Positions 16,894 through 23,983 of a stretch of DNA of 64,000 nt are shown one piece after another. The DNA is from Butyrivibrio sp. NC2007 (GTDB taxonomy: Bacteria > Bacillota > Clostridia > Lachnospirales > Lachnospiraceae). The stretch lies in contig NZ_ATWY01000008.1 of the NCBI RefSeq assembly GCF_000421405.1, forward strand, positions 94,121-158,120, read 5' to 3'. Within the stretch, counting starts at the first letter, position 1; each line of letters starts with the position of its first letter. The translations under genes and the position numbers were made by a program. A model generated the notes under the pieces. The model was not told the origin of the DNA. It worked only from the letters and a program-made list of their open reading frames with translations, and made no database searches.

Positions 16894-18012
16894 ATGCAAT
16901 TAAAGCTATCAGAAAACATAAAGAAGCACAGAAAAGAAATGGGTCTGACCCAGGAAGGACTCTCTGAGGCCTTTGGAGTGACCATCGGTGCAGTTTCCAA
17001 GTGGGAAAACGGCAACAATGTACCGGACATCTTGACCCTGATGGAGCTTGCAAACTTCTTCAATGTCTCAGTCGATGAACTACTGGGCTATGATATGTCC
17101 TCCAAGAATATCGATGACATGGTTGATTCCATAGAAGACCTGTATCATGCCTACAGGTTTGACGAGGCAGTGAGCGAAGCAAACAATGCGCTGGTGCGCT
17201 ATCCGCACACTTTCAAGATACTGTACTGCTGCGCAGAGCTCTTTTTCCTTAAATATACAGAAGGCGACGATGATAAAGATCGCGATACAGCCATAAGCCT
17301 TTACCAGCGCAGCATGGAACACCTTTCGCAGAATACGGATCCGCATATCAGCGAGTACTCCATACGTAGCAGGATTGCCAAGCTCTATACCAAAAAAGAC
17401 CCGGAGAAAGCTCTGGATGAGCTGAAACAGATCAATTACGACGGGTGCAACGACAGTTCCATCGCTTCCGTCCTTATGAACTCCGGCAAATTTGAGGAGT
17501 CGCTAAAGTACGGGACTATGGCCATAATCAGGATATGTGCCGATCAATACGGGGTGATTACAAACATGGCCATGACACTTGCAGCAAGCGGCCGTAAAAA
17601 AGATCTTGAAAAAGCCATAGAACTGGCTGATATGAACATAGCTCTCACTAAGCTCTACAGTAAACCGGGGCAGATCACATATTTCCATAAGCTGCAGACC
17701 ATCATGCTGCTCCTTAAGTCCTGGTGGCTCTCCGCTCTTGGCGACGATGCTGCTATGAAAACCTGTGTAAAAGAGATGTGGGATCTGGCAAATCTTTATG
17801 ACAGATCAGCATCAAGTAACGAACTCTCCGGAAGTGTCAGATTCTACTTTTCCGAAGATAAAGCTTACTCCTTCGACTCCACCGGCGCCGGAGCTGTGTC
17901 AGGTATTGAATCAATGTTTGAAGATGACCAGAGCGTCGTAACCGCCAAGATTTACAAATACATGGGCAAAGTTATAGATGAATGGAACAAGTTAAAAGAG
18001 TCATCTTTATAA
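16894..18012 (+). CDS. HTH (XRE-type) transcriptional regulator with TPR-like C-terminus
   Basis: 372 residues. An N-terminal helix-turn-helix of XRE/HTH_3 type (about 5-65: MGLTQEGLSEAFGVTIGAVS then KWENG, P, LxxLAxxFxVSVDELL). The rest (about 80-372) is helical repeats of TPR type: FDEAVSEANNALVRYPHTFK, DTAISLYQRSMEHLSQNTDP, and later blocks. This plan matches peptide-sensing regulators of the RRNPP class (Rap, Rgg, PlcR), though also many uncharacterised Lachnospiraceae regulators. The upstream 47-residue peptide gene and the divergent exporter fit that model (inference). The start is ATG at 16894 with GAGG about 7 bases before. A hairpin covers the end of the gene. Confidence 0.85.
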   Translation: MQLKLSENIKKHRKEMGLTQEGLSEAFGVTIGAVSKWENGNNVPDILTLMELANFFNVSVDELLGYDMSSKNIDDMVDSIEDLYHAYRFDEAVSEANNALVRYPHTFKILYCCAELFFLKYTEGDDDKDRDTAISLYQRSMEHLSQNTDPHISEYSIRSRIAKLYTKKDPEKALDELKQINYDGCNDSSIASVLMNSGKFEESLKYGTMAIIRICADQYGVITNMAMTLAASGRKKDLEKAIELADMNIALTKLYSKPGQITYFHKLQTIMLLLKSWWLSALGDDAAMKTCVKEMWDLANLYDRSASSNELSGSVRFYFSEDKAYSFDSTGAGAVSGIESMFEDDQSVVTAKIYKYMGKVIDEWNKLKESSL

Positions 18013-18027
18013 AGTAAAGATGACTCT
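17997..18027 (+). terminator. 12-bp perfect hairpin overlapping the stop codon
   Basis: AGAGTCATCTTT / AAAGATGACTCT around a 7-nt loop that holds the TAA. No T-run follows, so it is a weak terminator or a stability hairpin. Confidence 0.5.
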
Positions 18028-18081
18028 ATGCCCAACCTTCATGACTCGCAGCTTAGCTCCAAAACTTTTTGTCTGTCGTAT

Positions 18082-18590
18082 TTTCTATACCCTGCGATGA
18101 GTTTACTTGATATATATAGAAATGAAATTAGCACAAAAACTTTGGATGGCCTTTTTTCTATACCCAATGTTTACTTTTACTCATATATATAGAAATCTAT
18201 TCTGGCTTTCCAACATTTTTCCATACCGCAAGGCAAGTTTTAGAGTCATATATAGAAATATCAAGAATCAAACTTTTTACTCTTCTGCATTTTCCATACT
18301 CCAAACCCATTTTGATCCATATATATAGAAAATCCTCAGAATCCAAGATTTTCTACGCCCAGAAGACACTTTTCACAATATAGGTAGAAGGATTTTCATG
18401 TATAAATCTAAATACCTCTTTTTTTATACGACCACGGACAACTTTTTCGGATATAGGTAGAAAAACTCTCAGGGCATTCTACACCCACAAGCGACTTTTA
18501 TCCGTATAGGTAGAAAATAACCCCTTATGTAAAATTTTCTCCCTTCGGCTTTCTACGCCCATAGGCTACTTCTGAACATATAAGTAGAAA
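18082..18590. repeat. Array of eight 41-bp hairpin units arranged in pairs
   Basis: Eight units, each exactly 41 bp, start at 18082, 18155, 18218, 18291, 18350, 18423, 18476 and 18550. Each has the stem TTTCTA...TAGAAA (up to 8 bp) and a partly conserved interior: CCCA near the left, ACTTTT in the middle and CATATA or TATAGG near the right. Gaps between units alternate long (32, 32, 32, 33 bp) and short (22, 18, 12 bp), so units come in four pairs with a 73-74 bp offset. The gaps differ in sequence. No gene covers it. It is not a CRISPR array: repeats are degenerate, gaps irregular and no cas gene is near. The stretch is otherwise non-coding. Confidence 0.85.
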
Positions 18591-18642
18591 ACGCAGAAAA
18601 GCCCCCTAATCGTTGCAGCTGATAGACTTCCCAAGTCACGCC

Positions 18643-18791
18643 CCTTTATCCTGCCCGCCTTAGTGACCGATTGTTCATATAAATACCGGCGTCAAGGGAC
18701 AGTACGCTGGGCGCCGCCCTTTGGCGCCCGGGCAGCCCTTGACGCCGGTATTTATATGAACCACAATCTCAAGGCGGCGGGCTGGTAAAGG
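18643..18791. repeat. Long GC-rich inverted repeat with nested hairpin
   Basis: A perfect 26-bp inverted pair (18673-18698 and 18736-18761) flanks a GC-rich centre with its own pair GGGCGCC/GGCGCCC. Imperfect pairing extends outward over the CCCGCC / GGCGGG segments to about 18643 and 18791. The whole would fold into one ~149-nt hairpin. It is unlike the GGGGACG repeats elsewhere. It has no coding capacity apart from by-product frames. Possibly a MITE or REP-like element (inference). Confidence 0.8.
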
Positions 18792-18843
18792 TATACTCCC
18801 CAAAACGTCCCCTATCCCCGTCCCTATGGGCCAAATCAAAAAT

Positions 18844-18877
18844 CCTCTATACCATTTCTGATATAGAGGTCTTTTTT
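18844..18877. terminator. Bidirectional terminator after the aldo/keto reductase gene
   Basis: Stem CCTCTATA/TATAGAGG with 10-nt loop, T-run on the plus strand and A-rich sequence on the left giving a T-run on the minus strand. It lies 13-46 bp after the end of the minus-strand gene. Confidence 0.75.
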
Positions 18878-18889
18878 CCACTTTACTAA

Positions 18890-19882
18890 TTAGCCCTGAG
18901 ATATTCTGTCAATCTCTTTTAACTCTTCCTCTGAGAATGTGATGTTCTCGATTGCCTTGATGTTGTCAAGGATCTGTGAAGGCTTGGATGCTCCGACAAG
19001 GACAGATGTTACATAGCCGTCCTTAAGGATCCATGCAAGTGCCATCTCGGCAAGAGTCTGTCCGCGCTTTGCAGCGATGTCGTTGAGGGCTCTTACCTTG
19101 GTAAGTACGTCCTCATTGATCCTGTTCTCCTGAAGGAATCTGCCGTCTGTGCGAACTCTGCTGTCCTCAGGAATTCCCTGAAGATATCTGTCGGATAAAA
19201 GACCCTGCGCAAGAGGTGAGAAGCAGATGATGCCCTTGTTCAGCTCTTTTGCCTTCTCTTTAAGGCCGTTCTTCTCGATGGTCCTGTCGAAAATGTTGTA
19301 ACGGTTCTGGTTGATAACAAACGGAACATGAAGGTCAGTAAGAATGGCAGTAGCCTTCTCAAGCCTTGGTCCATCGTAATTTGAAATGCCGGCATAGAGC
19401 GCCTTTCCGCTTCTGACGATCTGTGCAAGTGCCTCCATGGTCTCCTCGAGAGGTGTCTCAGGGTCAGGTCTGTGATGATAGAAGATATCAACATACTCAA
19501 GGCCCATTCTCTGAAGGGACTGATCAAGGCTTGCGATGAGGTACTTTCTGCTTCCCCACTCGCCGTAAGGTCCCGGCCACATGTAATATCCTGCCTTGGT
19601 TGAAATGATCATCTCATCTCTGTAGGAAGCCATATCCTCTTTTAAAATCTTGCCAAAGTTTCTCTCAGCACTGCCCTCTGCAGGGCCATAGTTGTTGGCA
19701 AGGTCAAAATGTGTGATACCGTTGTCAAAAGCAGTAAAGCACATCTGCTTCATATTCTCAAAATTTCCTGTATCACCGAAGTTGTGCCAAAGTCCAAGAG
19801 ACACTGCCGGAAGCTTAAGTCCGCTGTTTCCGCAGCGGTTGTACTGCATCTTTTCATATCTGTTTTCGTTTGCTGTATACAT
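18890..19882 (-). CDS. Aldo/keto reductase, YghZ-like
   Basis: 330 residues, the usual length for the YghZ (L-glyceraldehyde 3-phosphate reductase-like) group. Catalytic residues are Asp60 and Tyr65 (FDLANNYGPAEG), Lys96 (STKAGYY) and His136 (YHHRPDP). The YGEWGSRKYLIASLDQSLQR block and the C-terminal VGASKPSQILDNI, which contacts NADPH, are present. It reduces aldehydes or ketones with NADPH; family members detoxify methylglyoxal and similar electrophiles. A GGGAGG ribosome site precedes ATG. It is divergent from a MerR regulator whose dyad lies between them, suggesting control by electrophile stress. Confidence 0.9.
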   Translation of the reverse strand: MYTANENRYEKMQYNRCGNSGLKLPAVSLGLWHNFGDTGNFENMKQMCFTAFDNGITHFDLANNYGPAEGSAERNFGKILKEDMASYRDEMIISTKAGYYMWPGPYGEWGSRKYLIASLDQSLQRMGLEYVDIFYHHRPDPETPLEETMEALAQIVRSGKALYAGISNYDGPRLEKATAILTDLHVPFVINQNRYNIFDRTIEKNGLKEKAKELNKGIICFSPLAQGLLSDRYLQGIPEDSRVRTDGRFLQENRINEDVLTKVRALNDIAAKRGQTLAEMALAWILKDGYVTSVLVGASKPSQILDNIKAIENITFSEEELKEIDRISQG

Positions 19883-19944
19883 GGTAAACCTCCCTTATCT
19901 ATATACAATTTTATTTCTTTTTTTGATTCTTTACAAAGCTTAAT

Positions 19945-19964
19945 ACTTAAAGTACACTTGAAGT
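19945..19964. promoter_or_regulatory. MerR-type operator between AKR and MerR genes
   Basis: ACTTAAAGTACACTTGAAGT is a dyad: two 9-bp halves ACTTAAAGT and ACTTGAAGT separated by 2 bp. It matches the CTTAAAGT-ACTTTAAG pattern described for AdhR-type MerR proteins, which control aldehyde detoxification genes. Confidence 0.75.
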
Positions 19965-20001
19965 CAACAACATTTTTCGGAGAAATTTTCTGGAGGTAAA
20001 A

Positions 20002-20457
20002 ATGACATATACAATAGCGCAGATATCTGAGAAATTCGGCGTTGCAGCATCTACCCTGAGATACTATGAAGACTTGGGGCTCCTTAGAAATGTAGAAAGA
20101 GCTGAGAGCGGACACAGAATTTATTCAGAGGACCATATCGGAAAACTCGAGGCCATAAACTGCTTTAAGAAGGCCGGGATGTCCATCAATGAGATAAAAG
20201 ACTTTTTTGAATATGAAAAAGATGAAGCAAAAAGTATCGATGATATGATGAGTCTTTTAAAAAGGCGAAGCGAGATCATGCTGGAAGAATTCGCAGAGGC
20301 TTACGAGTCCTATGAACACATTCTCAAAAAGCTTGACTACTACGGCCATCTCGAGAAGGCTATCAAGCAGGGAAAAGAGCTTCCGAAGTGGGCAAAGTTT
20401 GATAAAAAAGACTATCACAAAAAAGCGCTTGATACTATTTTAGACAGGATAAGCTGA
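20002..20457 (+). CDS. MerR-family regulator, AdhR/NmlR-like
   Basis: 151 residues. The winged helix-turn-helix (about 3-70: IAQISEKFGVAASTLRYYED) is followed by a dimer coiled coil (about 75-115) and a short effector tail. A single Cys54 lies in LEAINCFKKAGMSINEIKDF, where AdhR and NmlR carry the Cys that senses aldehydes and electrophiles. The protein therefore probably activates the divergent aldo/keto reductase and its own gene from the dyad at 19945-19964 (family knowledge plus position). It lies 20 bp upstream of a MATE gene and is probably co-transcribed with it. A GGAGG ribosome site precedes ATG. Confidence 0.9.
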   Translation: MTYTIAQISEKFGVAASTLRYYEDLGLLRNVERAESGHRIYSEDHIGKLEAINCFKKAGMSINEIKDFFEYEKDEAKSIDDMMSLLKRRSEIMLEEFAEAYESYEHILKKLDYYGHLEKAIKQGKELPKWAKFDKKDYHKKALDTILDRIS

Positions 20458-20477
20458 CTGTTTTTCGGAGGATAATT

Positions 20478-21821
20478 ATGGAATCATCTATGACAAAGGG
20501 TAAGCCGCTTACTCTTTTACTAAAGTTCGTTCTCCCTATATTCTTAGGGTTTATATTTCAGCAGTTCTACAACATGGTGGACACCGTTATTGTAGGAAGA
20601 TATGTGTCTCCCACTGCTCTTGCGGCCGTTGGATCCACGGGAACGATCATGTTCATGATCATGGGACTGGCAAACGGAATGACAACAGGATACACGGTGC
20701 TGATCAGCCAGAAGTACGGTGCAGAGGATTACGAAGGTGCAAGAATTGCCTTTGTTAATGCGATCCTGCTAGGAATCATCAGTACTGCAGTTGTCACTGT
20801 TATTGCGCTCTCTGTTATGCATCCGCTCCTTAGGCTGATGAATACACCTTCTGATATTTACAATGACGCTTATGCTTATATCTCCACAATCTGCGCAGGA
20901 AGTATTGCGCTTATTGGATATAACCTTCTTGCTGCGTCCTTAAGAGCCATCGGAAACAGCAGAACTCCGTTGTACTTTCTGATTTTCTCAGCTCTTTTGA
21001 ACATTGTTCTGGATCTGGTATTTATCGTAGTATTTCATCTTGGGACCTTCGGCGCTGCGCTGGCGACAGATCTTTCGCAGGCTGCTTCTGCTGTCCTTTG
21101 TATGTTCTATATTGTAAGAAAGGTTTCCGTACTTCGCCCAAAGGCCAGGGACTGGCACCTGCACAAAGAATATTCGCTTAAGCAGCTCAACATCGGTATT
21201 CCCATGGCTCTTCAGTTTGGTATAACCGCGTCGGGAACGATGGTCATGCAGTCTTCAATCAACATCTATGGATCAACTGCCGTTACCGGATTTACTGCAG
21301 CCGGTAAGGTTGTAAACCTCATGACCGCAGGAATGCCTTCCATAGGCCAAACAATTGCTGCCTATGCAGGACAGAACTTCGGCTACGGCGATCTTGACAG
21401 AGTAAATCAGGGCACCAAGGATGCCATGAAGATTGCAGCTGTGTACTCTATCATCAACGGAATCCTGAGCGTTGTTCTTCTGCCGGTGATTATCGGATTC
21501 TTCTTTGATCCCGGTGTTGATGTGGCATCTTACCTGCCCTATGCAAGAGCTTATGTATATGCCTGCGTTCCTTTCTACATTCCGCTGGCCATGATCTTTA
21601 TCTACAGAAATGCTATGCAGGCCTGTGGATACGGTAAGACTGCCCTTATGCTGGGCATTGTGGAACTGCTTGCAAGATTTGGAACTGCATTTTTGTCAAT
21701 GAAGCTGCATAGCTTTAATATGGCTGTTGCAGGTGATGCTGCTGCATGGGTAACTGCAGGTGTATTCTCCATTATTCTTTACGCCTTTGTTATGAAGCAT
21801 CTGCGCGAAAAGGCCGCATAA
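20478..21821 (+). CDS. MATE-family multidrug efflux transporter
   Basis: 447 residues with 12 predicted membrane segments in two halves, beginning MTKGKPLTLLLKFVLPIFLG and containing FQQFYNMVDTVIVGRYV in helix 1-2 and the PLYFLIFSALLNIVLDLVF block. The family exports drugs and toxic compounds with sodium or proton gradients. It follows the MerR gene by 20 bp with a good GGAGG ribosome site, so it may be induced with the aldo/keto reductase (inference). A REP-like repeat begins about 48 bp after its stop; there is no separate terminator. Confidence 0.92.
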   Translation: MESSMTKGKPLTLLLKFVLPIFLGFIFQQFYNMVDTVIVGRYVSPTALAAVGSTGTIMFMIMGLANGMTTGYTVLISQKYGAEDYEGARIAFVNAILLGIISTAVVTVIALSVMHPLLRLMNTPSDIYNDAYAYISTICAGSIALIGYNLLAASLRAIGNSRTPLYFLIFSALLNIVLDLVFIVVFHLGTFGAALATDLSQAASAVLCMFYIVRKVSVLRPKARDWHLHKEYSLKQLNIGIPMALQFGITASGTMVMQSSINIYGSTAVTGFTAAGKVVNLMTAGMPSIGQTIAAYAGQNFGYGDLDRVNQGTKDAMKIAAVYSIINGILSVVLLPVIIGFFFDPGVDVASYLPYARAYVYACVPFYIPLAMIFIYRNAMQACGYGKTALMLGIVELLARFGTAFLSMKLHSFNMAVAGDAAAWVTAGVFSIILYAFVMKHLREKAA

Positions 21822-21868
21822 CTATATCTTGTATTTCGTATTATTTTGAGCTACTATATGATGTAGAA

Positions 21869-21987
21869 GTCAGTGGTTCAGTTTGGTGAGTCAGTGGGGA
21901 CGTTTCAGTTTGACTCATTTTGCTAAACAAAATGAGTCAAACTGAAACGTCCCCACTGACTCACCAAACTGAAAACACCCCACTGAC
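21869..21987. repeat. REP-like inverted repeat, copy 2 (45-bp perfect arms)
   Basis: Perfect 45-bp arms (21878-21922 and 21928-21972) around the loop CTAAA, with GTCAGTGG / CCCACTGAC extensions to 21869 and 21987. Core as in copy 1. It lies between the MATE and FNT genes. Confidence 0.9.
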
Positions 21988-22017
21988 ACACCACCACACG
22001 TCTGAAAGGAGCTCTTC

Positions 22018-22800
22018 ATGAAATCACCTGCTGCTATCGCAACCACTTATGAAACTGTCGGAACCGCCAAAACCAACATGAACTTCAGAAAGACGTTCCT
22101 TTTGGGAATACTGGCGGGAGCTTTCATTGCTCTGGGAGGTCTCGGAAGCCAGATCGCATCGGTATGTGCTCCGGATCCGTCAACAGGAAGGCTTGTCAGC
22201 AGCGTGGTTTTCCCGATAGGTCTATTCATGGTGCTTGTGGGTGGCGCCGAGCTCTTTACAGGTAACTGCCTTATCATCATTCCTGTACTTAGTAAAAAAG
22301 CTAAGCTCTCGGGAATGCTGAGGAACTGGCTTATCGTTTATTTCGGAAATATGGTGGGCGGACTTCTCATTGCCCTCCTTGCAAATTTCTCACACACCTA
22401 TGCCTTTGCAGACGGTGCTCTTGCCAAGGCTGTTGTCAGCACAGCTGTTGCTAAGTCCGGTATCTCTTTTGCCGACGGAGTGCTTAAAGGGATTCTGTGC
22501 AATATCCTGGTCTGCATGGCTGTATGGTGCTCCTTTGCAGCGGACGAGCTGGCAGGAAAGGTACTTGCACTCTGGCTCCCTGTTATGCTATTCATTATTG
22601 GAGGCTTTGAGCACTGCGTTGCAAATATGTATTTCATTCCCGCAGGTATGATCGCAACATCCGTTTACGGGATTGCAGCAGATGGTCTCTCGCTCTTTGG
22701 CTACTTTGTCACCAACTTGATTCCCGTTACACTTGGGAATATAATAGGTGGCGCTCTCTGCGTGGGAGCAATGTATTATTTGATTTATTTGAAGGATTGA
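22018..22800 (+). CDS. Formate/nitrite transporter (FNT) family channel
   Basis: 260 residues, six membrane segments, within the usual size of FocA/NirC. Signature blocks are GGAELFTGN (near 78-86), NWLIVYFGNMVGG, and FEHCVANMYFIPAG (near 201-214), which holds the central pore His. FNT proteins carry formate, nitrite or hydrosulfide anions through the membrane. In a mixed-acid fermenter formate is the likely substrate, but pore sequence alone does not settle this. The ATG at 22018 follows AAAGGAGCT. The next gene starts 10 bp downstream, so they may be co-transcribed. Confidence 0.92.
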   Translation: MKSPAAIATTYETVGTAKTNMNFRKTFLLGILAGAFIALGGLGSQIASVCAPDPSTGRLVSSVVFPIGLFMVLVGGAELFTGNCLIIIPVLSKKAKLSGMLRNWLIVYFGNMVGGLLIALLANFSHTYAFADGALAKAVVSTAVAKSGISFADGVLKGILCNILVCMAVWCSFAADELAGKVLALWLPVMLFIIGGFEHCVANMYFIPAGMIATSVYGIAADGLSLFGYFVTNLIPVTLGNIIGGALCVGAMYYLIYLKD

Positions 22801-22810
22801 TTGTTTAGAA

Positions 22811-23983
22811 ATGTGGAATTATATAAAAGGACTTATCAGGAACGGAAGCCTCTTAACGAAATTTCTTTTTGGCTCATTTGTCTTTGTTGCAGTCATGACT
22901 CTTTTAGCATTCTTTGGCACTGCCGGGAAGGACTCTCTGCCATTTTTGGCAATAGGCGGCTTTTCATTTTTTAAGAAGTACAAAAATCGTGTAGCAAATT
23001 ACTTTAAAAATATCGAGACCGTTCCCTACTGGGGCAACAAATTCGGGCGCGATCTTTGTATCAGACTCCTGTCAGAGGACAAGTTTAAGCCTTATGTAAA
23101 TAAAAAAGGCAGGAAAGTTCGCGGATTAGAGGTAAGTGAAAGCGGCAGATGGTTCTGCATTAAAGGCCAGTACTACCCCACTTATCTGGTTTATGACTAC
23201 AACGGAGCAACCGGCGATATTACCATGATTGACGGAACGCAGGTCAGAGCCGGCGACTGGAGGTTCGACTCCATTCTCATCGGTGGTCTCATGGAATACC
23301 TGAATGCTGATAGGACACTTCGCCTGGATAACGCCTACCACACAATGATCTCCACCGGTGACTGTGCACGTGCTTTTAAAAGAATCTATCAGGGAAATTA
23401 CCAGAACCTCGCAACAGCTGACTGGGATGAGTTCAGATACAGATGGGAAAAAGAGCTCTCGGAAATTGAAGTAAGAAACATGAATGCACAAAATTCAAGA
23501 GACCACGCCAAAGCATTGCGCAACAAGCGTATTGCGGATGAAGCTCTCCACAGCAGAGTTCTGATGGACGAGGAGATACATGAGATTGCCTATGCGATCG
23601 ATCAGAATTTGATAAAAAACATCTCGGAATGGTTTAAAATGGAAGCTTTCAAAGATGATATGTGCATCTGCAACGGTGTTAAGCTCCTTAAAAATCTCGG
23701 ATATCCGGCAAATAAAGTGGGTGTACAGTTCCTCTTTGACTGCCTGAAAGATATCCAGAAGCCTTACTTTGAGGAAGCAGTTGCTGTCCTTGAAAAATAC
23801 CCTCATGATGAACTCGTTGCAAGAATAGAGAGTAACGTAGAAACAGCCCACGCCACAGGAGATGTCCTCTGGGGCGCAGGCCTTATATATCTTTCAAAAA
23901 GAATCGGTTATGAAATTTCTCTGGCAAAAGAGATGAATGAAGCTGAACCTATGCTTCAGGTGCAGTCTTTTACTCGATCGTAA
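22811..23983 (+). CDS. Unknown protein, member of a three-paralog family (paralog A)
   Basis: 390 residues, no recognised family. The start MWNYIKGLIR is shared with two genes at 47.1-49.3 kb. Two hydrophobic segments lie near 17-35 and 42-55; the rest is cytoplasmic-looking. Conserved blocks among the three: VPYWGNKFG (near 73), EDKFKPYV, SESGRW (near 112), ATADWDEFRYRWEKE (near 200), LxDxEIxxIAxAI (near 235), and near the end FLFDCLKDIQKPYFEEAVAVL and AGLIYLSKRIGYEISL. The alternation at the end looks like an alpha-helical repeat region. It overlaps the phosphorylase gene on the other strand by 14 bp. A role in surface or envelope is guesswork; I assign no function. Confidence 0.75.
   Translation: MWNYIKGLIRNGSLLTKFLFGSFVFVAVMTLLAFFGTAGKDSLPFLAIGGFSFFKKYKNRVANYFKNIETVPYWGNKFGRDLCIRLLSEDKFKPYVNKKGRKVRGLEVSESGRWFCIKGQYYPTYLVYDYNGATGDITMIDGTQVRAGDWRFDSILIGGLMEYLNADRTLRLDNAYHTMISTGDCARAFKRIYQGNYQNLATADWDEFRYRWEKELSEIEVRNMNAQNSRDHAKALRNKRIADEALHSRVLMDEEIHEIAYAIDQNLIKNISEWFKMEAFKDDMCICNGVKLLKNLGYPANKVGVQFLFDCLKDIQKPYFEEAVAVLEKYPHDELVARIESNVETAHATGDVLWGAGLIYLSKRIGYEISLAKEMNEAEPMLQVQSFTRS

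Noticed and set aside
18082..18590. CRISPR-like array of 41-bp units
   Set aside because: Repeats are degenerate, spacing is irregular (12 to 33 bp) and no cas gene is present.
18675..18881. 68-codon frame in the long inverted repeat
   Set aside because: Entirely in hairpin and terminator sequence; no ribosome site.
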